DNA from: Ischnura elegans
Lineage: Eukaryota; Arthropoda; Insecta; Odonata; Coenagrionidae
Direction of reading: 5' to 3'
Length of the DNA stretch: 64,000 nucleotides
Assembly: GCF_921293095.1 (NCBI RefSeq)
Contig: NC_060253.1
Span: 72,081,992 to 72,145,991, forward strand
Shown here: positions 54,301-60,318 of the stretch, piece by piece
How the letters are laid out: every line of letters starts with the position of its first letter
Numbering within the stretch: position 1 is the stretch's first letter
The notes under the pieces: model-generated
What the model was told of the DNA's origin: nothing
What the model saw: only the letters and a program-made list of their open reading frames with translations
Database searches by the model: none
Program-made: the position numbers and the translations under genes

Positions 54301-54380
54301 TGTTTATCAAGGAACTCAAAATAATCACTTACCTGCGATGAAAAGATAACTCTCGAAGTTACTAAACGAAACAATGCCAT
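9265..54380 (-). CDS. Mitochondrial citrate synthase, nine coding exons
   Basis: Citrate synthase (EC 2.3.3.1) condenses acetyl-CoA with oxaloacetate to citrate in the mitochondrial matrix, the first step of the TCA cycle. CDS is complement(join of 9265-9426, 10648-10752, 11627-11830, 11947-12079, 12469-12668, 13301-13489, 14218-14415, 51062-51220, 54333-54380): 1398 nt, 465 residues, the usual length for animal enzymes. Residues 1-29 form an Arg-rich, acid-free targeting presequence; alignment with the pig mature enzyme puts the cleavage before Ala30. Catalytic His303, His349 and Asp404 match pig His274, His320 and Asp375; His267, Arg358, Arg430 and Arg450 match substrate-binding His238, Arg329, Arg401 and Arg421. 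The signature [13 protein letters not shown] is intact. There are no stops or frameshifts, so it is probably functional. No C-terminal SKL-type peroxisomal signal is present. Drosophila calls this gene kdn; I leave the symbol empty because the species is unknown. Confidence 0.97.
9427..10647 (-). other. Intron 8 of citrate synthase
   Basis: A 1221-bp AT-rich GT-AG intron. I see no repeat boundary, RNA gene or coding segment in it. Confidence 0.85.
10648..10752 (-). CDS. Citrate synthase coding exon 8
   Basis: Thirty-five codons from [18 protein letters not shown] to HSGVLLQ, including [11 protein letters not shown] with catalytic Asp404. Acceptor AATCCAAACAG, donor GTAATTA, both phase 0. Confidence 0.97.
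10753..11626 (-). other. Intron 7 of citrate synthase, GC-AG type
   Basis: The 874-bp intron begins GCAAGTTG after exon-terminal AAG and ends in CCAAACAG. AG/GCAAGT is the known strong context that lets a GC donor pair with U1 snRNA. The next GT, four bases further in, would add five bases and break the frame. Nothing else in the intron was recognised. Confidence 0.9.
11627..11830 (-). CDS. Citrate synthase coding exon 7
   Basis: Sixty-eight codons from [13 protein letters not shown] to HLPNDKLFK. It contains the citrate synthase signature [13 protein letters not shown] with catalytic His349. The acceptor is TATTTTTTAG. The donor reads AAG then GCAAGT, a GC splice donor. Joining there restores the expected [14 protein letters not shown] with no residue lost or gained. 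Confidence 0.96.
11947..12079 (-). CDS. Citrate synthase coding exon 6
   Basis: One base completing Ser265, then 44 codons from [14 protein letters not shown] to GLANQE. It contains oxaloacetate-binding His267 and catalytic His303 (in GPLHGLANQ). Acceptor TTTTAACACAG, donor GTAAGT. Confidence 0.97.
12144..12440. mobile_element. hAT-like MITE in intron 5
   Basis: A 297-bp segment is bounded by inverted ends: CAGTGGTGTAACTA on the left and the complement of CAGTGGCGTAACTA on the right. There is one mismatch over 14 bases, and the match extends outward as ATCAGTGG. Ends beginning CAGTGG suit hAT elements. The flanking 8-mers (acggatat and atagacat) match at only 5 of 8 positions, so the target duplication is either eroded or not real. 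It fills most of the 389-bp intron 5 (12080-12468). A relative with the same ends lies at 45226-45494. Confidence 0.75.
12469..12668 (-). CDS. Citrate synthase coding exon 5
   Basis: Sixty-six codons plus two bases, from [18 protein letters not shown] to LMRLYLTIH and the first two bases of a serine codon. Acceptor CTTTTGCAG, donor GTTGGTAT. The following intron is phase 2 and splits the serine of the conserved HSDHEGG motif. Confidence 0.97.
12669..13300 (-). other. Intron 4 of citrate synthase
   Basis: A 632-bp AT-rich GT-AG intron; nothing else recognised. Confidence 0.85.
13301..13489 (-). CDS. Citrate synthase coding exon 4
   Basis: Sixty-three codons from [15 protein letters not shown] to GVHKTKYWE. 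Acceptor TTTTCTTGCAG and donor GTAAGAG, both phase 0. It carries [19 protein letters not shown], a hallmark stretch of the eukaryotic enzyme. Confidence 0.97.
13490..14217 (-). other. Intron 3 of citrate synthase
   Basis: A 728-bp AT-rich GT-AG intron; nothing else recognised. Confidence 0.85.
14218..14415 (-). CDS. Citrate synthase coding exon 3
   Basis: Sixty-six codons running from [11 protein letters not shown] to the end TGELPTDAQ. Acceptor CTTTACAG and donor GTATAG bound it, both phase 0. It includes [15 protein letters not shown] and [11 protein letters not shown], strongly conserved large-domain segments. Confidence 0.97.
15383..15647. mobile_element. 265-bp MITE with long inverted ends and 8-bp TSD
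   Basis: Long terminal inverted repeats (about 45 bp; core ACCGGAGTTTAAGCCCC at 15389 and its complement ending at 15641) are flanked by the identical 8-mer GGATTCTA at 15375-15382 and 15648-15655. There is no coding capacity. An 8-bp duplication suggests a hAT- or Merlin-type transposase; the termini (GGCGCG/GGGTGA) do not decide which. Confidence 0.85.
15952..16240 (-). pseudogene. Helitron helicase C-terminal relic
   Basis: Minus-strand translation gives [25 protein letters not shown], then after a small deletion [11 protein letters not shown]. After further shifts it gives [18 protein letters not shown] and [17 protein letters not shown], ending at a TGA. These are the PIF1-like helicase motifs V-VI of Helitron Rep/helicase (typical RLAFAMTINKSQGQT and HGQLYVACSRV). 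There is an in-frame stop upstream (VLP*IPIL) and at least two frame changes, so it is not functional. Confidence 0.87.
16260..19500. other. Intron 2 sequence, nothing recognised
   Basis: Moderately AT-rich sequence with short frames only. No terminal repeats, RNA genes or conserved coding blocks were seen. Confidence 0.5.
19501..19620 (-). repeat. Penelope-type terminal motif, copy 1
   Basis: On the minus strand the sequence CCGAAACGTCGG (19560-19571) follows a 7-bp stem, GGAAGAC and GTTTTCC, around the loop AAGTC, preceded by TTGAGAA. GAAACGTC after a hairpin is the 3' half of the hammerhead ribozyme core as found in Penelope-like retroelement termini. A related copy lies at 37690-37813. 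No reverse transcriptase was found next to it. Confidence 0.5.
19620..27300. other. Intron 2 sequence, nothing recognised
   Basis: Contains several 60-134-codon frames on both strands, the longest (134 codons minus, 24538-24942) overlapping a 123-codon plus-strand frame. None resembles a family I know, and overlapping frames on both strands argue for chance. Confidence 0.5.
27312..27353. repeat. (TA)n microsatellite
   Basis: About 21 uninterrupted TA units inside intron 2, a length likely to be polymorphic. Confidence 0.95.
27685..27790. mobile_element. hAT-like element end (fragment)
   Basis: Begins CAGGGGGAGCAAACTTTTCA and continues with GAAAGCCGCAC, resembling the widespread hAT termini of the CAGGGGTGGGCAAACTTTT type. 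The opposite end was not found nearby. Confidence 0.4.
27791..29270. other. Intron 2 sequence, nothing recognised
   Basis: AT-rich; only short, unrecognised frames. Confidence 0.5.
29277..29721. repeat. Perfect 62-bp inverted repeat
   Basis: Bases 29660-29721 on the plus strand and 29277-29338 read on the minus strand are identical over 62 bp, starting GAAACTGTTGTCTAC and ending CAGAGATCAAA. The arms are separated by 321 bp. The right arm is the downstream half of a hammerhead-like element; the left arm lacks the core. Identity over 62 bp in otherwise decayed DNA points to a recent rearrangement or insertion. It produces mirror-image 111- and 139-codon frames that I do not regard as genes. 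Confidence 0.85.
29634..29675 (+). ncRNA. Hammerhead ribozyme-like core
   Basis: CTGAAGA (29634-29640, matching CUGANGA) is followed by a strong hairpin (CGCTGGC, loop AGGATA, GCCAGCG) and then AAAC with a GTC 5 bases on (AAAC-TGTT-GTC). This is the order of a type I minimal hammerhead: core, stem II, GAAA, tiny stem III, cleavage triplet. If the outer C-G pair forms, the essential G12 is used up, and I found no convincing stem I. It may therefore be a degraded copy. Such cores occur in Penelope-like elements and arthropod repeats. Confidence 0.4.
29860..33079. other. Intron 2 sequence with a GC-richer block
   Basis: Mostly AT-rich with nothing recognised. The exception is about 30540-30960, which is richer in G, C and CpG and contains TATAAAAG at 30888-30895. 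It could be a regulatory island or an unclassified repeat; there is no coding signal. Confidence 0.4.
33080..33742. mobile_element. 660-bp MITE with GGGTRGTTTCC ends
   Basis: Left end GGGTGGTTTCCT from 33081 and right end complement GGGTAGTTTCCT up to 33740 are inverted with one mismatch and flanked by TA on both sides. That is consistent with a TA target duplication as in Tc1/mariner-type elements. It includes a 69-codon frame at 33550-33759 that runs past the right end and is not recognised. I recall this repeat type from other arthropod sequences but cannot name the family. Confidence 0.75.
33901..33940 (+). promoter_or_regulatory. TATA-box-like core promoter candidate
   Basis: TATAAATAG at 33901-33909 lies in unusually GC-balanced DNA 160 bp to the right of the MITE. 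A 73-codon frame without a recognised product follows. It is on the strand opposite the host gene. It could be a transposon or LTR promoter, an enhancer-associated start, or chance. Confidence 0.25.
34898..35380 (+). other. Unrecognised 160-codon reading frame in intron 2
   Basis: The longest open frame in the window. The predicted protein is basic (many Arg and Lys), with no signal peptide, membrane segment or motif I recognise. No splice sites or polyadenylation signal tie it to a gene. It lies antisense to the host intron. It could be a chance frame, a relic, or a nested gene. I assign no function. Confidence 0.2.
35400..37680. other. Intron 2 sequence, one unrecognised 147-codon frame
   Basis: Holds a plus-strand frame of 147 codons at 37181-37624 with no motif I know, overlapped by a minus-strand frame of 81 codons. 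Otherwise AT-rich. Confidence 0.35.
37690..37813 (-). repeat. Penelope-type terminal motif, copy 2, in a fold-back
   Basis: CCGACGTTTCGG (37708-37719) and the hairpin arms (37718-37723 and 37731-37736, GGAAAA/TTTTCC) repeat the pattern of 19560-19588. Here they lie between inverted arms: AGGTATTCATCTCGG at 37690 and its near-complement ending at 37800. The right arm, read on the minus strand, matches the sequence flanking copy 1 (TAATATTCAG, CGGG, then AGTCRTATTGGC). The unit is therefore a rearranged head-to-head copy of one repeat family. Confidence 0.55.
37830..38985. other. Intron 2 sequence, nothing recognised
   Basis: AT-rich to balanced; no coding or repeat boundary seen. Confidence 0.5.
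38991..39177. mobile_element. Short fold-back MITE
   Basis: Nearly all of this roughly 187-bp unit is inverted repeat. AGGGGAACCCGG, GCGGAACGGGGT, CGATTTTTAAGTG and CGGCAATAA on the left return as complements on the right, with small insertions. It is expected to form a long hairpin. The target duplication could not be resolved. Confidence 0.8.
39180..43690. other. Intron 2 sequence, nothing recognised
   Basis: No frame above 82 codons and no terminal repeats identified. Confidence 0.5.
43695..44130. repeat. Probable interspersed repeat, unclassified
   Basis: A block of distinct composition (C-rich runs such as AACCCCCCTTTAACC and repeated TCCGTCGTC / GGTCCGG / GGACTT words near 43985-44080). 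Overlapping 127- and 114-codon frames occur on opposite strands, as is typical of repeat DNA with internal redundancy. No ends found. Confidence 0.35.
44827..45060. mobile_element. 234-bp MITE with AGGCCGTTTTACACGG ends
   Basis: Left end AGGCCGTTTTACACGG at 44827 and its perfect complement ending at 45060 define the unit. The inner parts (GGAATTGCGCA) also mirror each other. Flanks are A-rich, so a 3-bp AAA target duplication is possible but uninformative. Non-coding. Confidence 0.85.
45226..45494. mobile_element. hAT-type MITE with perfect 8-bp TSD
   Basis: The inverted ends CAGTGGCGTAAC at 45226 and GTTACGCCACTG ending at 45494 match over 12 bases. The flanking 8-mer ACTTCAAA is identical at 45218-45225 and 45495-45502. 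An 8-bp duplication with CAG... ends is the hAT hallmark. A 13-14-base poly-C run lies inside. It is the better-preserved relative of the intron 5 element. Confidence 0.9.
45505..48330. other. Intron 2 sequence, nothing recognised
   Basis: Short unrecognised frames only. Confidence 0.5.
48340..48690. other. CpG-dense island in intron 2
   Basis: A stretch much richer in CpG than its surroundings, densest at 48421-48660, lying 2.4 kb from exon 2 on the intron side. A 114-codon minus-strand frame overlaps it but has no known motif. It could be a regulatory region, an unmethylated exon or promoter, or an insertion. Confidence 0.35.
48700..50540. other. Intron 2 sequence, nothing recognised
   Basis: AT-rich, no features seen. 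Confidence 0.5.
50550..50625 (-). repeat. tRNA-like SINE head
   Basis: On the minus strand GGTGGCCTAGTGTATAGAA (A-box-like, 50595-50613) is followed about 35 bases on by TGGGATCAAAAC (B-box-like, 50558-50570). CCTGGCTGCTGACCA occupies the anticodon-arm position. The arms do not close into a full cloverleaf, so it is a tRNA-derived SINE or pseudogene, in the same orientation as the host gene. Confidence 0.55.
51062..51220 (-). CDS. Citrate synthase coding exon 2
   Basis: Fifty-three codons between a pyrimidine-rich acceptor (TGCTGTTTAG) and the donor GTAAGTG. It encodes the rest of the presequence (through about LRNLS) and the start of the mature enzyme, including [16 protein letters not shown] and GEVTVNM, the N-terminal helix region of animal citrate synthases. 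Both flanking introns are phase 0. It lies 36.6 kb from exon 3, yet the joined reading NM/MYGGMRG matches the family exactly. Confidence 0.96.
51221..54332 (-). other. Intron 1 of citrate synthase
   Basis: A 3112-bp GT-AG intron (donor GTAAGTG, acceptor TGCTGTTTAG). I see no repeat ends or coding blocks in it. The more GC-balanced part at about 52030-52540 is of unknown nature. Confidence 0.85.
54333..54380 (-). CDS. Citrate synthase coding exon 1
   Basis: Sixteen codons, [16 protein letters not shown], followed by the donor GTAAGTG (intron phase 0). Basic and hydroxylated residues with no acidic ones are typical of a matrix-targeting presequence. The ATG is preceded by AAA and followed by G, a good insect initiation context. 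No upstream in-frame alternative was needed, because the joined protein has the family's normal length. Confidence 0.93.
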
Positions 54381-54560
54381 TTTAAACGGCAATTCTGTTA
54401 CACCTACGTCTCAAAAGCTGTTCACAACTACACCACTGCCAGAATAAGAGGCCGGAAGAACGGATCACGTGACATAAATGAAATTTTACTAACACTCGAG
54501 AGGTGGCAGCACTCTCAAGTTGCAGGGTTGAAGGCGTTTTGCTAGCGGAAGAAACCGCGT
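54381..54560 (-). promoter_or_regulatory. 5' UTR and proximal promoter of citrate synthase
   Basis: Within 180 bp upstream of the start codon are CCGGAAG (54452-54458, plus-strand reading), an ETS/GABP-type site, and ATCACGTGAC (54464-54473), a palindromic E-box of the Myc/Max/USF type. A second GCGGAAG lies near 54545. ETS sites close to the start are common in nuclear genes for mitochondrial proteins. There is no TATA box in the expected place. The transcription start is unknown. Confidence 0.45.
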
Positions 54561-54599
54561 AGATTAACCTTTAAAATTATTTCACTGCAATCTCGCTTA

Positions 54600-55590
54600 T
54601 TTAGTTCTCGTACTTAGAGCAATTTCCGATGAAGTATGAATAAAGAAACCGTTGTGTTGAATATCAGTTTCGTTCTTTGGTTGTTAGCATGAGATTTTCA
54701 ATTGCGATACTGCGTAAATCGCTCTTCACATACTGAGAGTGATCCTGCGTAATATTTTTCGTATCTGTTATACCTTTCATCAAATGTGTGCTCCAAAGGA
54801 ATTTAAAATAGAATATCTTACCTTACACTTACGATTCACCCAAAATTATCCGTTATTGAACTCTGGATCTCATTTAATGTATTAATGGGTGAGTAATTTT
54901 GTTGGTATATATATCGTACACTTTTACCTGAATTGACTTTCCTTTGCTTGAAGACAATTTTCTTTGTGCCATTAGAAATAATCACGTGGACGTAAGCACA
55001 TACAGTCCCTCTAACTGCTATTTTGAGCCGAGAAATTTTCTTTAAAAAATTACATTCTTCTGTGCGTTTTTGGCGCGCCTCATATTCTCCATGATATCAC
55101 AATTTCCTCTTTTCCCTTCATTTGTGCAATATATTAATTATGTAGTTTTATCACTATTGGTATTATGCAGTGAATGCTGTAGATACTAAATCGTGCCACT
55201 GTTTCTATTTTAAAATGATTTGAAAGTTGCATCATAGAAAATTCAGAAAATGGGGTTAGACGCCATCTAGCAGCTAACTCCATAAACACGCCTCATGGAC
55301 TTTGTTGCTGGCGTGGCTGGCGTACTGTCCTTGCGTTGGCTAATGAATGGTACGTGGGAAACTCAAATCTGTATTCCCGACACACAATTGACAAATAATA
55401 CCATTTAACTGGAATTTCAAGGTTATTTGTTTAAATTCATAATTTATCATGAAATAATGGAAATTAAACCAATGGAGACATGTTTAAAGGTAGAAAATAG
55501 CATAAATATTTTTATTTTGTTTTTCTCTGCCACGCATATTTCGATTGAGAAGCTCGAAGTCTTAGCACTCACTATCGCAGTATTGTTTCT
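54600..55590. other. Upstream intergenic, nothing recognised
   Basis: AT-rich flank of the citrate synthase gene. Confidence 0.5.
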
Positions 55591-55592
55591 AG

Positions 55593-55865
55593 CAGTGGCA
55601 CCAACTCCACGGGGCCTGAGGGGTCCCGAGTCCCCTCAAAAATTCGTTATGTAGGGTGGGAGGAAAAGAAGTGTCAGACTTGTCGATTTTCCCCGGGGTG
55701 TTGAGTTATCGAGAGTCGAGTTTTCAGGGTACTAATGTTGATCACATGACTTCTAAAATGCTTTTAAAAAAATTTAAAACTCACTATTTATAAAATTTCC
55801 GGGGGCAAGACACCCTATATGGGCCCCTTCAATATTTTTTTATAATTCGACACCCCAGGGTTCTA
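55593..55865. mobile_element. hAT-like repeat fragment starting CAGTGGCACC
   Basis: Opens CAGTGGCACCAACTCCACGG and continues into G/C-rich words (GGGGCCTGAGGGGTCCCGAG), as in the CAGTGG repeats elsewhere in the window. No matching right terminus was found; the end given is where GC-rich sequence stops. Confidence 0.4.
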
Positions 55866-55869
55866 CTTC

Positions 55870-57120
55870 AGTTAACATTATCCTGTACTAAAATGTAAAT
55901 CAAAGTAGTCTCTTTAGGAGCGAGGTATGCGTAAAAACATCCAATGCTGCCCAACACTGTGATAAATTAGGGTTCTTCTTCTGTGATATGTTACGATAGT
56001 GTTGGAAATTAAGCATGTAACGACTTGTTCAAAGCTCGTATCTGGAACATATTTTTTAAAAATATTATCTAATTTTTTGCTGTCTAAGTGTGCCTAAAGC
56101 GTTCAGGTATTGAATTTTTTGTGCGATCATATAATTTATATTTTTCTACATTGACGTCACTAATATTTTTAAATTCGATATTCACTAAGTTTTATTGAGA
56201 TGCATAGTTCCCTCGCATTTTCAGCAGGATGAAGGAACACATCGTATATGACGTTTAAGGGGCCCATACATAAGATCGTGTACCGCACGAGTGCTCTGCC
56301 CACCATGCACTGCACGGTACGGCACAATAAAAACGCGTCTACTAACGGTCTCACTGCTCAGTCTACCGTGGAATGACAATTTCAATCACCAAAGCAAAGT
56401 TATTGGCGGTTTTATTAATTGATTTTGTGTGCGATAGTGAACCACGGAAAAGAAAACGAAAGAATTTGCTGCAAAAGTTGGTTATTAAAAAAGCAACGGT
56501 TCTCAGATATGAACTTATTGAGAGAACTGAAAGAAGACAACCCAATTGTTTGTTTGAGTACTCCTTTTATTTGATCAACCACAAACAGCAATGATTTATA
56601 AAACATTCGATAAAGTTCGGCAAGGAATTTACTGACATAAACGCGTTTGAGTCAGTAATGATTCCAGAAAAACTGCGCAGTCACAAACAATATCAAAAAC
56701 GCAGTTACAACTGACCTATCATCACGATCACTCTCACTCATTGTATTTTTTGTTATCGGTGTGCTTCCATTTTGTCCAGGCATTGGCCTTCAGCCTTTGC
56801 GGGAAGTAACTCATTGAGAAATATTTAAATTGAAAAGAAAAAAATATTGTCATGCGAAAAAAACAAATAAAATTCGCAAAAAAAATAAAAAAATGATGAA
56901 AAACCATGGAAAAATAATAAAACTTACAATAGGCATAAATATGCAACAAAAAAGGATAAAATTGTGAACATTCAAAAAAAAAATTGAGACTTTTCAAAGG
57001 TTTTAGGCCAATCAGGGTCATTCCCGATTCACAATTTTCGCCGCAGAAGAGGTGGTATGTGTACTCACCGGCAGGTGGCCCCTTACCGGCTATGTAAGCC
57101 GGGTCAAAATTGAATTGAAC
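55870..57120. other. Upstream intergenic, nothing firmly recognised
   Basis: AT-rich with frames up to 143 codons (minus, 56734-57165) whose translations contain low-complexity Phe/Tyr-rich runs. I do not regard these as genes. Confidence 0.4.
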
Positions 57121-57322
57121 TACCATCGGCATCAGTGATACCAGTAGTCCCCGTCCCCACGACACTTACCACCATCCCAGGACTCTCGCTAAGGCGGAGA
57201 CACAGACAGAATAAATCAAGAAAGAGGAAGGATTCTGTGCCCCCCCCCTCTCCAACCCGGTGAGGACGATGTCGTCCAAGTGCCTTAAAAAAACCACCCA
57301 CACCCCTAGTGATACCAGTGAC

Positions 57323-57521
57323 CATAGGCGGATGTAGGAGGGGGGGGGGGGGGACGGGGGCACGTGCCCCCCCCCAGACCCTTAAAATATATGCAAGATT
57401 TTAATACGTTCCCATTATATTCCCGTTCGTTTTGTATTACGAGGTATCCTTGTGCCCACCCCCCCAGAACAAAATCTTGGATACGGCCTTGCTTGCGCCC
57501 CCCTCTCTGGATCTGCCACTG
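57323..57521. mobile_element. GGCGGAT-type MITE, copy A
   Basis: Left CATAGGCGGATGTAGG and right CTCTGGATCTGCCACTG are rough inverted ends. The interior (cacgtgccccc, then CTTAAAATATATGC, then TTGGATACGGCCTTGCTTG) is collinear with copy B at 58900-59134. Contains long G and C homopolymers. Its target duplication is not clear. Confidence 0.65.
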
Positions 57522-57882
57522 GATTGTAACATACCAAAAGCGTGTAAAATAGTCCTTAAGTTTAGAGCTAATTTGTATTTCAATTTGTTAAAGGTGGTCA
57601 AATATGTATCGTAAAATATAACTAAATACTTTTGTACAAAGTGGCAACCTCCAAAAATTTTGATATTATCTAGTGCGTGTTTTGATCCCATGGAGAAGAC
57701 TATAACCCCCTTAGATCCGCACTGACTGATGCCCATCATGCAACGCTCGTCGTGCCGAAATTTAACAGTTCCAGATTTCGGACCCGCCGTGCGCTGAACG
57801 TCGTGAGGCGCACGTTGTACTCCACACTCGAGGATTTTTCATCCAGCATTGCGATGCACGACCGTGTATGGTCCGCTGAGAG

Positions 57883-58183
57883 CAGTGGCGCAGCGAGGGG
57901 GGGGGGTTTGGGGGATAAAATCCCCCGCAGAGCTCAGAGAAATTTTAAAGTTTCATCCATTTTACTTAATTGGATTGATATTACTAATAGAATAGTGTAA
58001 TTATTTATAAAATATCCCTCAGAAAGCCGTAAAAATCACCATTTTGAACCATTTATCTTAAAATTCCGCAATTTATTAATCTTGCACCTACCGCTTATCC
58101 TGGTGGGTATTCAATACTCCCACACACCCCGGTATTAGTTGCACCTAAACCCCCTCCGGCCTTAATTTCTTGCTGCGTCCCTG
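57883..58183. mobile_element. hAT-like MITE, 301 bp
   Basis: Left end CAGTGGCGCAGCGAG and right-end complement CAGGGACGCAGCAAG match at 12 of 15. The flanking 8-mers GCTGAGAG (57875-57882) and GCTTAGAG (58184-58191) match at 7 of 8, an aged hAT-type target duplication. Interior is non-coding. Confidence 0.75.
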
Positions 58184-58899
58184 GCTTAGAGCTCCATGCC
58201 TTTCTTCATCCTCGTTTCCTTTTGGACCTCGATACGTCGGTAACGTTGCATTCATTCTCCCAGCTGGAAACCCGAGAGCTTTACTCAGTCTATCATAGGG
58301 AAAAACACCAGATCTTTTTTTGTTTTTAAATTCTATAAGCATATATGCTTTCATCAACCTTTCCTAACATTTAATTTTATAAAAAGTTTTTCCCATTAGT
58401 TTTTTTAAGCCAAAATTTGTCATAGTGTAATAATTATCAATGAAATGGGTATTCCATTAGCATATTCAACAAACTTTGGTGCCCATTACGGAGTGGATTT
58501 ATGTGCCCTGTACACTGCACAGATATCTACATTAACATCAACATAATACCCTGCGAGACACCTCTAGGGTGTTTGGCAGGGGGTGATCAATCACCAGCAT
58601 GCAATTGGATTCCCACATGCACACTGCACGGACCAAAAAACGTAACGCATACTAACAAATAATACTACCTCATGCTTTTAGAAATAATAATAAAACTCAG
58701 AAGCATGCATTAAGGTTTACATAAGTTAGTAAGTTACACTGCAAGTCATCGTATCTATTTGTGAGTTCTATCACTGCCGGTTTAATCTCTTATTGATCGT
58801 GGAAAAAAAGAAATTCTGAATCCGTTTGTTCTACATTCTATCTCTCTTTTTTTATGATCTGATCTTACGCAGTATGTTGGCTTTCGTAATATATGGCTA

Positions 58900-59134
58900 C
58901 ATAGGCGGATCCAGGGGGGGGGGCACGGGGGCACGTGCCCCCGTGCCCCCTCCCCTGCCCCCGTGCCTCCGTGCCCCCGTGCCCCTTAAAAATATGCTAG
59001 ATTTTTAATACGGTCCCATTATCATTTAGTTCGTTTTGTATGACGAAGTATCCTTGTGCCCCCCCCCTGAACAAAATCCTGGATACGGCCTTGCTTGTGC
59101 CCCTCCCACAAAGAAATCCTGGATCCGCTCCCTG
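58900..59134. mobile_element. GGCGGATCC-type MITE, copy B, with 8-bp TSD
   Basis: Ends CATAGGCGGATCCAGG and the complement of CAGGGAGCGGATCCAGG are flanked by the identical 8-mer TATGGCTA at 58892-58899 and 59135-59142. This is a clear insertion of hAT type. Homologous to copy A about 1.6 kb away in the same orientation. Confidence 0.85.
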
Positions 59135-59139
59135 TATGG

Positions 59140-60310
59140 CTAACTTCTTCAGAAAAGACGCCGCTCTTGAATTTATCTAAAAGGTTTAGTCTATTTTTCA
59201 GTCTTTGGTCTGACATAGATTCTCATCCGAGTTTATCTCCGAGTTTTCCGAGTTTTAGTTTATCCGAGGTCAGTTGCATTAACAGGACTAAATGTGTTAA
59301 CTAGAAATAAATGTGTTAAATGAAGGTTAACAAGGCAATGCTGTTTCCATGAATTATCGAAGGTCAAACACTAACATTCCAGTGTTTCCTCAAAAAATTC
59401 AGAGCTATCTTAACAAACGGATGATACTGTCAGAAATAAAAATCAAAGTACCTACAAAAATAAAAACGATGATATTTTCTGCCGCAGAAATATCTCAGGA
59501 ATAACCTCGGAAAAAAACCTCGGAAATAAACTTTTCGAATAACCCTTTCAAAAAAGAATCAGGTTTTCTTTATTCTTTTGACTCCTTTATTGTATTTATT
59601 TTTATGTGACCGTTTTACACTGAGTAAGTTGTGATTAAAGAAATAAATGAAAACGGCAATTTATAATTGCAATAAAAAATTTGGTCCAAGTAACCTGATT
59701 CTTTATTAGCTACACCTTTCATATACGTTTCACGATAGACGCGAGCGTTGTGCCCCCCCCCCCCCTCCACACCCCAAGTTCTGGGTCCTGGGCGATGGCC
59801 GACCATCCGACCTGGCCAGACGGCCCCTGCTTTATTTGAATATAAAATTTCTGCATCATCATCAAATACCTTTATAGTTGTATTAGCGTCGACTTTTCTA
59901 ATTAGCGACGTCGAATTCTGGCTGTCTCCGAGGAGGTGAACATCACCGATGAATGAACACGATGACGAATGTAGACGCCGCCCCATTTCCACCCTTCCCC
60001 ACCCATTCCTATCTGATGAAGTAGGAGCACTGTAGTCAATGAGCTCAACCATAAGTTTCGGTCAGACAGATTATATAGGCTGTGCCGGAGGAAAAATGGT
60101 ACCGGAATTCATCGATGTTGCTTAGTAAGGATTGACAGCTAACTAGACATATGATGATATTAAAAAAGCAAAGATGTATTGCATAAATTACTGTAAATGC
60201 GTAATAACATTTATGAGTTATAGCGAGTATTTTCATGCGAGGATTGTGATATGGACATGTTCCAATTTTCGAATTCTTCCCAAAAATATTTCTCAATGGC
60301 GCAACATATG
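59140..60310. other. Upstream intergenic, repeat-like in part
   Basis: Contains a poly-C run of about 14 near 59751 followed by GC-rich sequence, probably another repeat fragment. A 145-codon minus-strand frame (59615-60052) spans it without any motif I know. Confidence 0.35.
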
Positions 60311-60318
60311 CTATACAG

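Noticed and set aside
56734..57165. 143-codon minus-strand frame
   Set aside because: Low-complexity Phe/Tyr/Ile-rich translation of an A/T-rich tract; no recognised domain.
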